Positions 42,084-51,021 of a stretch of 64,000 nucleotides of DNA are shown one piece after another. Position 1 is the stretch's first letter, and every line of letters begins with the position of its first letter. This DNA comes from Mucilaginibacter sp. OK283. Its GTDB lineage: Bacteria > Bacteroidota > Bacteroidia > Sphingobacteriales > Sphingobacteriaceae. Both the position numbers and the translations under genes were made by a program. The stretch is taken from NCBI RefSeq assembly GCF_900110415.1, contig NZ_FODR01000006.1, positions 186,001 through 250,000 on the forward strand, read 5' to 3'. The notes under the pieces were generated by a model, which saw only the letters and a program-made list of their open reading frames with translations, was not told where the DNA came from and ran no database searches.

Positions 42084-42956
42084 TTACCTTCTTTTAAATA
42101 GACGACTGCTACTATAAATAACAGGTATACCTAACTTGCCCGAAAATTTCGACAAAAAATCGTAACTGCTAATCAATATATTGGGAATTATCAGGTAATC
42201 ACCATTCCGAAATTTAACCTCGATTTTCTTATTAAAGTCAAGGCGAAAGCCGCGGCGGTCATTGTTTTCATAAATGACGATGTTTTCGATATTCAGTTTT
42301 TCATAGGCTAATATGTTTTGCGCATCTTTTCCAAAATAAAACAAATTGTTGCCCCTTGAAATTTGAAGGTACAAACTACGGTTTTGAATAGCGAGAAATA
42401 CGGTGTAAAGTATAAAACCTCCGATGATTAAAATAAAAAAGCAGGGATAGAGTATAAATGGGGTGTCACTGGGAATGCTGGCTGCAAAGCTGATAAATAA
42501 CCCAATATAGACCAATAACAATGCAATTAGCATAAATACCCGGGAAGGTTTTACTTTATATATAAAGTTATTGGTGATAAAATGAGGCTGGTTACCGATG
42601 TTGAAAAAGTGCTTCTCGAAAACGCTTAGATCAAGGGTTTTATTAAAAAAATCGGCAACAAGTTTTTCTGCAGCATCAATATCAGCAGCATGGTATTCAT
42701 ATAAATGATTATCCTTGTCAAGGTAATAAATACAAAATTTTCCGCCGAAATAAAGTCCCAGTTTTAGATAGTTAATATCATCATCCTGTATAGTCACCGA
42801 TGGGCCGGTTAGTTGAATATCAGTTAAGGGGCGCTCCAAATCCCAGGGAAAGTCTTTTATCAGTTGAATTGTTTCATTCAAATTTCTTGGCTGCTCGTCA
42901 GAAAATTCGCCCTTTTCGTAAGTGTTATGTTGTAGTTTGGATATAAATTGAGGCAT
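42084..42956 (-). CDS. Membrane protein of unknown function
   Basis: A 290-residue protein. The N-terminal 130 residues are soluble and mixed (DINYLKLGLYFGGKFCIYYLDKDNHLYEY). Two adjacent membrane helices follow at about 138-158 and 165-187 (VFMLIALLLVYIGLFISF, FILYPCFFILIIGGFILY). A basic C-terminal beta domain (IVIYENNDRRGFRLDFNKKIEVKFRNGDYLII) recalls PH-like domains behind a two-helix hairpin; this is a guess. It stands upstream of the pheA leader promoter on the same strand. Confidence 0.7.
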   Translation of the reverse strand: MPQFISKLQHNTYEKGEFSDEQPRNLNETIQLIKDFPWDLERPLTDIQLTGPSVTIQDDDINYLKLGLYFGGKFCIYYLDKDNHLYEYHAADIDAAEKLVADFFNKTLDLSVFEKHFFNIGNQPHFITNNFIYKVKPSRVFMLIALLLVYIGLFISFAASIPSDTPFILYPCFFILIIGGFILYTVFLAIQNRSLYLQISRGNNLFYFGKDAQNILAYEKLNIENIVIYENNDRRGFRLDFNKKIEVKFRNGDYLIIPNILISSYDFLSKFSGKLGIPVIYSSSRLFKRR

Positions 42957-43029
42957 AGGTTATATAGGGTAATGCTTGTTTGCTTATACTTCAAATATAG
43001 CATCGATACCTATACGGTTTGCAATAAAA

Positions 43030-43953
43030 TTAAGCGGTTTGTTTTTGCTCGATGAGGGGCGAAATATGCTGAATTTCATACTCCTGCTGCATTACCCTTG
43101 CAGTTTGTGTACTGCCATCGTGGCTCCAGCCCGGCGGGTTAAATAAATACCCCATTTTATTTTTAAAACCCGGCGCGTGTTTAACATCGTGTATCAACGC
43201 CTTCCATTCGTGAAATATAACATTTACCGGACCCATATCATCAGGTTGTTTGGTAATGCCGTATTTAACAGGCTCGGGCAAATCCTCGTCGCGGAAGGTG
43301 CCAAACATCCTGTCCCATAAAATTAATACCATGCCCATGTTTTTATCCAGGTAGGGGATGTTTGATGCATGGTGCACACGATGATGTGCAGGCGTTACAA
43401 AAATCCACCCGTACCATTTTGGCAGCGGAATTTTATATTGTGTATGTACCAGGTTGCCGTAAAACTGCGTAACCAGGTAGGCATATAAAATATCTAAAGC
43501 ACTAAAGCCAAATAACGCCAGCGGCAAATAAAAAAATACCCTATACAACGGCTCAAACACCGTTGAACGGAAACCGGTAGTGAAGTTGAAATGTTCTGAC
43601 GAATGGTGGGTTACGTGTATGGCCCAAAAAACGCGGCAATAATGGCCAATGTAATGCAGCAGCCAGTACAAAAAATCCTGTGCAACAATCAGTACAAACC
43701 AATACAGCCAAACATTATGGATTTGAAATAACCGATACCTGTAAGTAAAGCTCAGGATGATAAATGTGCTGCCTTTTACAATAAGGTTTGTTACAACAGC
43801 AAGCGAGGTAAGATAAATATTGGTAAAAGTATCGCGCGTTTCGTAGTAATGCCTGTCCTCCCAATAACTTAAACCCATTTCTACAAGGGTTAAAATAACT
43901 AAAAGGCAAAGTATTACAATGGCGCTTATTTCCGCTTTATCTAAATGGTGCAT
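43030..43953 (-). CDS. Sterol desaturase / fatty-acid hydroxylase family protein
   Basis: A 307-residue integral membrane protein. The di-iron histidine clusters are present: LHYIGHYCRVFWAIHVTHHSSEHFN and THPAHHRVHH-like TPAHHRVHHASN, in the order typical of the family. Four or more membrane helices precede or separate them. Such enzymes hydroxylate or desaturate lipids with O2. The lipid substrate is unknown. The start codon directly abuts the aroB stop codon, so the two are in one operon. Confidence 0.92.
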   Translation of the reverse strand: MHHLDKAEISAIVILCLLVILTLVEMGLSYWEDRHYYETRDTFTNIYLTSLAVVTNLIVKGSTFIILSFTYRYRLFQIHNVWLYWFVLIVAQDFLYWLLHYIGHYCRVFWAIHVTHHSSEHFNFTTGFRSTVFEPLYRVFFYLPLALFGFSALDILYAYLVTQFYGNLVHTQYKIPLPKWYGWIFVTPAHHRVHHASNIPYLDKNMGMVLILWDRMFGTFRDEDLPEPVKYGITKQPDDMGPVNVIFHEWKALIHDVKHAPGFKNKMGYLFNPPGWSHDGSTQTARVMQQEYEIQHISPLIEQKQTA

Positions 43954-45012
43954 TTACAAATTAATATAATACAATAAACTCTCACAAAGTTCGGCTTCTG
44001 TGCAGATATTATCAATATTACATTGACCAATGTTGGTCAGCAGGGTGCAATTTATATTACCGCTCTGGTTCTTTTTATCCTTTTTCATATACTCGAACAA
44101 CGTATTGAAGCTTGATTCGTGGATGGTATAACGCGGATAAAGGTTATTAAGTGTATCAGTTATCTCTTGCAGTTCTTCGGCAGGCAGGCCTGTTTTTTTA
44201 TGCGCCAGGTAGGCCTCGCAAATCATGCCTATTGCAATGGCCTCGCCATGCGATAAATGATCTTCATCATTGATCAGTGAATAAGTTTCAACTGCATGGC
44301 CGATTGTGTGCCCAAAGTTTAAAGCCTTGCGGATCCCTTTTTCGTGCGGGTCTTCAATGGTGATCTTGTTTTTTATGGCTACAGACCGGTGTACCAGTTC
44401 GGCTGATGGCTTGCTCAGGTCGCTGGTTTTTAACTGGTTCCAGTAAGCGGCGTCCTGGATAAGCCCGTGTTTCAGCATTTCGGCCAGGCCCGATAGGATT
44501 TGTTTTGGAGGCAGGGTATCTAAAAAGCCCAATTCAATAAATACAGCTTTGGGTTGTGTAAAGGTACCTATGATGTTTTTAATGCTATCGATATCGATCC
44601 CGGTTTTACCGCCTACTGATGCATCTACCTGCGACAATAGGGTAGTAGGTACGTGTACAAAATCAATCCCGCGTTTAAATGTAGACGCGGCAAAGCCGCC
44701 CAGATCGCTGATAACGCCGCCGCCAAGGTTAATAAGCAGGCTTTTACGGTCGGCTCCAAAGTCTATCAGCATTTTCCATATGCCAATGCAAAAATCAATG
44801 TCCTTACTTTCTTCGCCTGCGTTTATCTCAATGATATCAAAGTTGTCCTGATCTTCTATTTTGCTTTTTACAAGGGGCAGGCAATGTTGGGCGGTATTTT
44901 CGTCGGTTAAAATAAAAAAACGCGAATAGTGGCCTTGTTTTACAAAATTGGCCAGTTCATCAATACTATTTTCAAAAAAAATGGGGTAATTATCGCTCTG
45001 AATGGTGTCCAT
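43954..45012 (-). CDS. aroB: 3-dehydroquinate synthase
   Basis: A 352-residue enzyme making 3-dehydroquinate from DAHP with NAD and a metal ion. Signatures: LLINLGGGVISDLGGFAASTFKRGI, VPTTLLSQVDASVGGKTGID, the metal-binding KALNFGHTIGHAVE and SHGEAIAIGM. It acts directly after AroF. It is coupled to a small S4 protein gene (3-base gap) and a desaturase gene, 2 kb upstream of the pheA leader. Confidence 0.96.
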   Translation of the reverse strand: MDTIQSDNYPIFFENSIDELANFVKQGHYSRFFILTDENTAQHCLPLVKSKIEDQDNFDIIEINAGEESKDIDFCIGIWKMLIDFGADRKSLLINLGGGVISDLGGFAASTFKRGIDFVHVPTTLLSQVDASVGGKTGIDIDSIKNIIGTFTQPKAVFIELGFLDTLPPKQILSGLAEMLKHGLIQDAAYWNQLKTSDLSKPSAELVHRSVAIKNKITIEDPHEKGIRKALNFGHTIGHAVETYSLINDEDHLSHGEAIAIGMICEAYLAHKKTGLPAEELQEITDTLNNLYPRYTIHESSFNTLFEYMKKDKKNQSGNINCTLLTNIGQCNIDNICTEAELCESLLYYINL

Positions 45013-45015
45013 AAT

Positions 45016-45222
45016 TTAAATAACCATGATTTTATTTCCTCTGAATTCAACCAGGTCGCCTCGTTTTACTTTAAGGCGTTTGCGGTAATCAACCTGTCCG
45101 TTATAGCTTACTTCGCCCTCACTTACAACTATTTGCGCCTCGCCACCGGTTGGTACCAGGCCAGCTGCTTTTAGTAGTTGTATCATTGGGATAAAATCGC
45201 CGTTTAACTTAAATTCAATCAT
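45016..45222 (-). CDS. S4-domain RNA-binding protein (YbcJ-like)
   Basis: A 68-residue protein from ATG 45222 (MIEFKLNGDFIPMIQLLKAAG); a longer frame runs back over the divergent proline dehydrogenase start and is rejected. The whole length is an S4 domain (GGEAQIVVSEGEVSYNGQVDYRKRLKVKRGDLVEF), as in YbcJ/YaaA-type proteins, which bind structured RNA and may act in ribosome assembly. It is followed by aroB after 3 bases. Confidence 0.88.
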   Translation of the reverse strand: MIEFKLNGDFIPMIQLLKAAGLVPTGGEAQIVVSEGEVSYNGQVDYRKRLKVKRGDLVEFRGNKIMVI

Positions 45223-45280
45223 GGTGGGCAAAAATAAACTATTCATGGAATAATGAGTTATCATTTTTATAATTTTGCGG

Positions 45281-46486
45281 ATGCTTTCTAACGAAACTAA
45301 TAATACTTCCAAACACGGTAAGCCCTCTTTTGAAAATACAGAAATAGCTTTTCGTCATTCATCTAATGCTGATCTTAGTCGGGCTTACTGGTTATTCAGG
45401 ATCATTAATGTTAATTTTTTGGTAAAGATAGGGCCGCCGGTCACCAACTTTGCCATCAAGATAGGACTGCCGATTAAGGGCATTATCAAGGCGACTATAT
45501 TTAAACACTTTTGCGGCGGCGAAACCATTGCCGAATGTGATAATACCATCAAAAACCTATATAGTGGGGGGGTAGGTACTATTTTAGATTATTCGATAGA
45601 AGGCGAGGACGATGAAGCCGTTTTTGATAGTACCAGGGACGAGATCATCCGCACCATAGTACGGGCCTCAAAAGATAAAGCGATACCGTTAACCGTATTT
45701 AAAATAACGGGCGTTGGTCGTTTTGCTTTGTTAGAGAAGCTTGACGCCCGCCTGCCGCTTACGCCAGATGAAGAAAGCGAATGGCAAAGGGTGCAAAGCC
45801 GGGTATTGGCTATTTGCGATAAGGCCTACAAAAGCAACGTGCCTGTGATGATTGATGCCGAAGAAAGCTGGATACAGGAAACTATTGACCTGCTGGCTTT
45901 AACCATGATGACGCAGTTTAACACTAAACAGCCCATTGTTTATAACACTTACCAAATGTATCGCCATGATAAACTGGCATCGATATTAAACGATCATGAG
46001 ATTGCCAAAGGCGAGGGTTTTATATTAGGAGCAAAAATTGTGCGCGGCGCTTACATGGAAAAAGAGCGTAAGCGTGCCCTTGAAATGGGTTACAATTCGC
46101 CAATTCAGCCCGACAAAAAATCCACCGACCTGGATTATGATTCGGCATTGGATTATTGTACCAGCCATATCAACGAAATAGCTTTTATAGCCGGTACGCA
46201 CAACGAGGAAAGTTGCCGCCTGCTGGCCGAGCTTTTGGATAACAAGGGTATCGATCATAAACACCCGCACGTTTATTTTTCGCAGTTGCTGGGCATGAGC
46301 GATAACCTGAGCTTTAACCTGGCCGATGCGCAATATAATGTGGCCAAATACGTGCCCTATGGGCCAATAAAAGCAGTGCTGCCATACTTGTTCCGTCGCG
46401 CACAGGAAAATACCGCCATTGCGGGCCAAATGAGCCGAGAATTGAGTTTGATAGTGAAGGAACGGGCGCGAAGAAACGAGAACTGA
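45281..46486 (+). CDS. Proline dehydrogenase
   Basis: A 401-residue FAD enzyme from ATG 45281; a TTG two codons upstream is also in frame. The PRODH barrel motifs are seen: TVFKITGVGRFALLEKL, VMIDAEESWIQ, ILGAKIVRGAYMEKERKRA, FIAGTHNEES and the C-terminal YVPYGPIKAVLPYLFRRAQEN. It oxidises proline to pyrroline-5-carboxylate, feeding electrons to quinone. No P5C dehydrogenase gene is adjacent. It is transcribed divergently from the S4-aroB operon. Confidence 0.93.
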   Translation: MLSNETNNTSKHGKPSFENTEIAFRHSSNADLSRAYWLFRIINVNFLVKIGPPVTNFAIKIGLPIKGIIKATIFKHFCGGETIAECDNTIKNLYSGGVGTILDYSIEGEDDEAVFDSTRDEIIRTIVRASKDKAIPLTVFKITGVGRFALLEKLDARLPLTPDEESEWQRVQSRVLAICDKAYKSNVPVMIDAEESWIQETIDLLALTMMTQFNTKQPIVYNTYQMYRHDKLASILNDHEIAKGEGFILGAKIVRGAYMEKERKRALEMGYNSPIQPDKKSTDLDYDSALDYCTSHINEIAFIAGTHNEESCRLLAELLDNKGIDHKHPHVYFSQLLGMSDNLSFNLADAQYNVAKYVPYGPIKAVLPYLFRRAQENTAIAGQMSRELSLIVKERARRNEN

Positions 46487-46515
46487 GAATCAAGAATTAA
46501 GACAGAAAAATATGG

Positions 46516-46540
46516 GCCGCTAAAATTTAGCGGCTTTTTT
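46516..46540 (+). terminator. Terminator of the proline dehydrogenase gene
   Basis: GCCGCTAAA and TTTAGCGGC pair around one base and are followed by seven T residues. Confidence 0.85.
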
Positions 46541-46720
46541 TATGGCGTTATTTTTGGAGAGCGCTGTCCGATAGCGTTTGATTGTTGTAAGGGGAGGGGA
46601 ACGATCTGTGGTTCACAAATATGATGGTTAATTACCACTAATAAAAAGACGTGATTTGCAGGAAAACAATAAAAAAATTTGCATTTTTATATCAGGCATT
46701 ATCATATGCCACCCTAAATT

Positions 46721-47128
46721 ATGAAAAATGCATTTGTAACAGGTTTAATCCTGGGTATCCTTAGTGGTACCTGGTTGTTCATCATGCGGTCATTTGGGTA
46801 TAACAGTACCGGGAACCACGTAAGCCCGGTTGAGTATTTATCATTACTAATACCCTTTTGCGGTGTTTATTTTGGGGTGAAACGTTACCGTGAGGATGAT
46901 AAGCAAGGCGAGATTGGTTTTTTTGACGCCTTATTTCAAAGCTTTAGGATTTTACTTATCGGTGGACTTTTTGCCTGTTTGGCAGGAATTGTTTACATTA
47001 ACTATTTTGATATGGCGAGCAACCTTTTTGCTTTTTCGGGCAGGCTGTTTGGCGGGCTGGTAATTGGTATCTTAATTTGCTTAGGAGTGTCTGCCGCGTT
47101 GATGAATAAATCAAGCAAGTTAAACTAA
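46721..47128 (+). CDS. DUF4199 membrane protein
   Basis: A 135-residue protein with four membrane helices (AFVTGLILGILSGTWLFIM, EYLSLLIPFCGVYFGV, ILLIGGLFACLAGIVYI, LFGGLVIGILICLGVSA) and the conserved KRYREDDKQGEIGFFDAL loop of DUF4199, a family common in Bacteroidota. Function unknown. Single-gene unit. Confidence 0.85.
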   Translation: MKNAFVTGLILGILSGTWLFIMRSFGYNSTGNHVSPVEYLSLLIPFCGVYFGVKRYREDDKQGEIGFFDALFQSFRILLIGGLFACLAGIVYINYFDMASNLFAFSGRLFGGLVIGILICLGVSAALMNKSSKLN

Positions 47129-47273
47129 TAGGAGTGTGGCCGTCGCCGCCGACTTAAAGGTTATAAACCATCATCGATAGCTACGAATAATATAAAGTTT
47201 AAGAATATTTAACGTCAAATGTGCGCTAATGAATGGGTTATAATTTAACTCGAAATTTAATTAAAAAAAAGTT

Positions 47274-47302
47274 TTGCAACTTGATTTAAAATCCTACTTT
47301 TG
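47274..47302 (+). promoter_or_regulatory. Promoter of tRNA-Pro copy 1
   Basis: TTG (47274-47276), 18 bases and TACTTTTG (47295-47302), a full match to the Bacteroidota consensus. The mature tRNA starts 17 bases downstream. Confidence 0.75.
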
Positions 47303-47318
47303 CCAACCCAATCGGGAA

Positions 47319-47392
47319 CGGGATGTAGCGTAGCCCGGTATCGCGCCACATTTGGGATGTGGAGGCCGCAGGTTCGAATCCTGCCATCCCGA
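47319..47392 (+). tRNA. tRNA-Pro(TGG), copy 1
   Basis: A 74-nt cloverleaf: acceptor CGGGATG/CATCCCG, anticodon stem CCACA/TGTGG with loop TTTGGGA (anticodon TGG), T-arm GCAGG-TTCGAAT-CCTGC. CCA is not encoded. An identical gene lies 305 bases downstream. Confidence 0.96.
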
Positions 47393-47415
47393 CGAAAGCG
47401 ATACCAGTAAGTATC

Positions 47416-47451
47416 AAAAAGCCTTTAAATCTATGATTTAAGGGCTTTTTT
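47416..47451 (+). terminator. Terminator after tRNA-Pro copy 1
   Basis: AAAAAGCC and TTTAAATC arms pair with GATTTAA and GGGCTTTTTT. A T run ends the 3' arm. Confidence 0.75.
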
Positions 47452-47623
47452 GATTTACCACGATCGGTTTGGGCCTTGCCAGAAAGATTATTTCTTGATC
47501 TCATGTTTCCAGGGAATTTTTAATGATTTGTATTTTAGAGGGTTATATTTATATTGAATATTTTTAACAGGAAGGGTTGATTATTTGATTTTTAAATTTT
47601 ACCTTCGCCAACCCAATCGGGAA

Positions 47624-47697
47624 CGGGATGTAGCGTAGCCCGGTATCGCGCCACATTTGGGATGTGGAGGCCGCAGGTTCGAATCCTGCCATCCCGA
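47624..47697 (+). tRNA. tRNA-Pro(TGG), copy 2
   Basis: Identical in sequence to copy 1, including about 16 bases upstream (CCAACCCAATCGGGAA). The promoter is weaker: TTG, 20 bases, TACCTTCG. It is the product of a short tandem duplication. Confidence 0.96.
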
Positions 47698-47713
47698 CGA
47701 AATGCGATACCAA

Positions 47714-47763
47714 TTAAGTCGAAAGCCCCTTAAATCATATGATTTAAGGGGCTTTCGACTTAA
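47714..47763. terminator. Perfect 23-bp hairpin after tRNA-Pro copy 2
   Basis: Arms at 47714-47736 and 47741-47763 are exact inverted copies around the loop ATAT; the core is AAGCCCCTTAAATC. No long T tract follows, but the stem is very stable and may end transcription from both sides. It looks like an extended form of the copy 1 terminator. Confidence 0.7.
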
Positions 47764-47886
47764 TACAACACCAGCAGGCTTATGGGTAGTTTATATTGCC
47801 CGTCACCAAGCCCTCTTTAATCCTGAAATTACAAGCCGGCTAAGAAGATTATATCGGTTTACAAGCTTACAGCAACTGCGTATTTG

Positions 47887-49146
47887 TTAAGCGTGCTCAA
47901 TAGCATGCTTCAAAGCCGCGTTGTGCCTGTACCGGAATACAAATGGGAAAATAACAGCTATCACTAAAGCATAACCGGCAAAGCTAAGCCAGATACCATG
48001 CCAGTCTTTACTTTGGTCGGCATGTGTGAAGAATTTATCAATCACGATGCCACTTATACGGCTGCCAAAAAAAGCGCCAAAACCGTTTACCATCATCATA
48101 AATAAGCCCTGCGCGCTTCCGCGTATTTCTGGCGCTGCCTGGGTTTCTACAAATAGCGATCCCGATATATTAAAGAAATCAAATGCCATACCGTATACAA
48201 TACATGATAAAACTATCATCCATAAGCCTCCGGCGGGATCGCCAAACGCAAATAAACCAAACCGTAAAACCCAGGCCAGCATGCTAAAAAGCATTACATA
48301 CTTAATGCCGAATTTGCGCAGAAAGAAGGGGATAGCCAGAATAAACAATGTTTCGGAGATTTGCGATATGGACATAATAATAGCCGGATACTTAACAGCT
48401 ATCGAATCTTTATAAACAGGTACTTTGGCGAAATCATGAATAAAGGTATCGCCATAAGCGTTGGTAAGCTGTAACGCAGCACCTAACAGCATGGAAAAGG
48501 TGAAAAAGATAACAAACTTGGGGTCTTTGAATAAAGCAAACGCATTTAATCCCAACGAGTTGGCAAATGATTTTTTTTCGGTTTTAGCCGATAGTGGCGG
48601 GCACTTGGGTAGGGTGAAAGAATATAAACCTAATACCAATGCTACCGCACCAGCTATGTAAAATTGATTCGCCGAAATTTCGCTATGAGTTAAACTTACT
48701 GTCCACAATGCTGCGATAAAACCTATAGTACCCCAAATTCTGATAGGTGGGAAATCTTTGACGACGTCGATGTTATTACTTTTTAATGCAGAGTATGATA
48801 CAGTAATGGATAATGACAACGTAGGCATATAAAACATCATATTCAGCAAAATTACCCAAAAAAAAGCTGAAGGGTTGGTAACAAGGGGCAAGCTGAATAA
48901 CGTTAGCGCACCCAGGATATGCATTATGCCATATAGCTTTTCTGCGTTAATAAACCTGTCTGATATAATGCCGGTGATTGCAGGCATAAAGATAGATGAA
49001 ATGCCCATTGTTGAAAAAATAGCACCGAATTGTGCCCCCGACCAGTGTTTGTTTTGAAACCAATACGCGCCGATAGTAAGCAACCAAGCTCCCCACACAA
49101 AAAATTGCATAAAATTCATCAGTATTAAGCGGAACTTAATATTCAT
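47887..49146 (-). CDS. Nucleoside:H+ symporter family MFS permease
   Basis: A 419-residue protein with twelve membrane helices. It matches the NupG/XapB-type nucleoside permease family: NFMQFFVWGAWLLTIGAYWF at the N-terminus, IFSTMGISSIFMPAITGIISDRFI, IRIWGTIGFIAALW and VYGMAFDFFNISGSLFVE. It probably imports nucleosides with protons. It stands alone; no nucleoside hydrolase gene is adjacent. Confidence 0.9.
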   Translation of the reverse strand: MNIKFRLILMNFMQFFVWGAWLLTIGAYWFQNKHWSGAQFGAIFSTMGISSIFMPAITGIISDRFINAEKLYGIMHILGALTLFSLPLVTNPSAFFWVILLNMMFYMPTLSLSITVSYSALKSNNIDVVKDFPPIRIWGTIGFIAALWTVSLTHSEISANQFYIAGAVALVLGLYSFTLPKCPPLSAKTEKKSFANSLGLNAFALFKDPKFVIFFTFSMLLGAALQLTNAYGDTFIHDFAKVPVYKDSIAVKYPAIIMSISQISETLFILAIPFFLRKFGIKYVMLFSMLAWVLRFGLFAFGDPAGGLWMIVLSCIVYGMAFDFFNISGSLFVETQAAPEIRGSAQGLFMMMVNGFGAFFGSRISGIVIDKFFTHADQSKDWHGIWLSFAGYALVIAVIFPFVFRYRHNAALKHAIEHA

Positions 49147-49319
49147 ACGGTATTGGGTTTAAATAATTTTAGTCAGTGTTAAATTAAAAACGGGAAAGTA
49201 GCGAAATAAACGCAAATCAAAAAGCTAAGGGGGGTAGAATTTAGCAAAATGATCCTAAATGTTATGCTTTGTTAACGAGTTTACAAAAATGGGTTTATTT
49301 GATAGGGGGGATAATAGAA

Positions 49320-49370
49320 TTTGAGAATTTCGGAGGTTTATTTACTAAATCCGAAATCGAAATTCTCAAA
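49320..49370. repeat. Word-type hairpin downstream of the DUF151 gene
   Basis: TTTGAGAATTTC (49320-49331) and GAAATTCTCAAA (49359-49370) pair exactly, 8 bases beyond the stop codon of the minus-strand nuclease gene. Confidence 0.65.
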
Positions 49371-49377
49371 CCCATAA

Positions 49378-49995
49378 TCAGGAGGCTTTTCGTTTATTCA
49401 GTTCGTCGCGGATCTTGGCTGCCTTTTCGTACGATTCTTCGGCAAGAGCTTCCTGCAATTTTGTTTTTAGCTCGTCAACGCTTAACGAAGCAAAACCACT
49501 GCCTACTGTTGAGGTGTTAACCGTTTTTTCTTCCTGCGTTTCGTTGATATTTTCAAGGTAAACAAAGTCGTTGCCTTCAATTACTATTCCGGCTGTCGAC
49601 AGGATAAATTCGTAAGTAAAAATAGGGCAGTCAAACCTAACCGCTATAGCAATAGCATCTGATGTACGGGCATCAATTTCAACCGGGCGTTTACCATCGC
49701 TGCAAATTAACTTGGAATAAAAAATACCATCAACCAGGTTGTATATGATAATCTCCTGCACCTCTATCTGGTACGCCTGCGCAAAACTTTTAAAAAGATC
49801 ATGTGTAAGCGGGCGGCTCGGTGTCATCTTTTCTATTTCGATAGCTATAGCCTGTGCCTCAAAACTACCTATAATAATAGGCAGCCTGCGCCTGCCACTT
49901 ACCTCGCCTAAAACTAAAGCATAAGCGCCGGATTGTGTTTGGCTGTATGACAAGCCTACAATATCCAGCTTAATTTTTTTCATGTTATTACCCAT
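49378..49995 (-). CDS. DUF151 bifunctional nuclease family protein with UVR motif
   Basis: A 205-residue protein. Residues about 5-145 are the DUF151 (PF02577) domain with LPIIIGSFEAQAIAIEIEKM, THDLFKSFAQAYQIEVQEIII and EIDARTSDAIAIAVRFDCPIF. The C-terminus (about 170-205) is a UvrB/UvrC-type helical hairpin, LKTKLQEALAEESYEKAAKIRDELNKR. A second ATG at 49983 is a possible start. DUF151 proteins have been reported as nucleases; the UVR motif suggests a DNA-repair partner. It follows etfA by 12 bases, so it is co-transcribed with etfBA. Confidence 0.9.
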   Translation of the reverse strand: MGNNMKKIKLDIVGLSYSQTQSGAYALVLGEVSGRRRLPIIIGSFEAQAIAIEIEKMTPSRPLTHDLFKSFAQAYQIEVQEIIIYNLVDGIFYSKLICSDGKRPVEIDARTSDAIAIAVRFDCPIFTYEFILSTAGIVIEGNDFVYLENINETQEEKTVNTSTVGSGFASLSVDELKTKLQEALAEESYEKAAKIRDELNKRKAS

Positions 49996-50007
49996 CGCAC
50001 CTAATAT

Positions 50008-50985
50008 TTACGCTGAAGCTTTATATTCTTTTACTGCCGCTATTAATTGTGGCACCACTTCAAAAGCATCGCCAACTATCCCGTAATCTGCCACTTTAAA
50101 AAACGGCGCTTCCGGGTCTTTATTGATAACCACTATTACCTTTGAAGAACTGATACCTGCCAGGTGCTGAATAGCACCTGAAATTCCTATCGCAATATAC
50201 AAATTTGGACTGACAGCTATACCAGTTTGTCCAACATGTTCGCTATGTGGCCTCCAACCTGCGTCAGATACCGGTTTTGAACAAGCTGTAGCTGCGCCAA
50301 GCAAATTGGCCAGTTCCTCTATCATACCCCAGTTTTCGGGGCCTTTTAACCCACGTCCGGCAGATACAACTATTTCGGCATCAGGCAACGAAACTTTATC
50401 AGTAGCACGAACAATCTCTTTAATTATCGCCTTAAAATCCGATTCTTTGGTTGCTGCCGCAAAATCTTCCACTTGCGCGGTGTCGCCGGTTTCTACAACT
50501 TTATAAGAGTTTGGAATTAGGGCGATAACCTTATTTGCCGACGTTAACTCAACTATCGCGAAAGCCTTACCCGAAAAAGCTGTTTTTTTAACCCTGAATT
50601 TTCCATCATTTTGATCCGGAAGGGCCACAGCGCCATCGGCAACACCGGCTTCCAGTTTAACGCCTAAACGCGGCGCCAAACCACGGCCCGAAAAAGTGTT
50701 TGATAGTACTACAACATCGGCACCCTCTTTTTTTGCAGCTTCGGCTATGATAGAAGCGTAGGCTTGGTTTATGAAGTTTTTTAGCTTATCGCCCGATACA
50801 TTAAGCACTTTTTTTGCGCCGTACTTGCCAAGGGAGGCTAATCCAGCAGCATCTACGTCGCCAACAGAGATGGCTATCAGATCGGTATTATTTTGATCGG
50901 CAATGGCTTTGGCATAGCTTACTGCTTCAAAAATTGATTTTTTGAATGTGCCGCCGGCATTTTCCGCATATATTAAAACTGACAT
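50008..50985 (-). CDS. etfA: Electron transfer flavoprotein, alpha subunit
   Basis: A 325-residue protein, usual length. The N-terminal domain has VLIYAENAGGTFKKSIFEAVSYAKAIA. The C-terminal FAD domain has IVVSAGRGLKGPENWGMIEELANLLGAATACSKPVSDAGW, SEHVGQTGIAVSPNLYIAIGISGAIQHLAGISSS and VINKDPEAPFF. With EtfB it carries electrons from acyl-CoA and other dehydrogenases to the quinone pool. It is 36 bases downstream of etfB. Confidence 0.96.
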   Translation of the reverse strand: MSVLIYAENAGGTFKKSIFEAVSYAKAIADQNNTDLIAISVGDVDAAGLASLGKYGAKKVLNVSGDKLKNFINQAYASIIAEAAKKEGADVVVLSNTFSGRGLAPRLGVKLEAGVADGAVALPDQNDGKFRVKKTAFSGKAFAIVELTSANKVIALIPNSYKVVETGDTAQVEDFAAATKESDFKAIIKEIVRATDKVSLPDAEIVVSAGRGLKGPENWGMIEELANLLGAATACSKPVSDAGWRPHSEHVGQTGIAVSPNLYIAIGISGAIQHLAGISSSKVIVVINKDPEAPFFKVADYGIVGDAFEVVPQLIAAVKEYKASA

Positions 50986-51021
50986 ATATAATGAGTTTCG
51001 TAAAAAACGATTTGAATTAAA

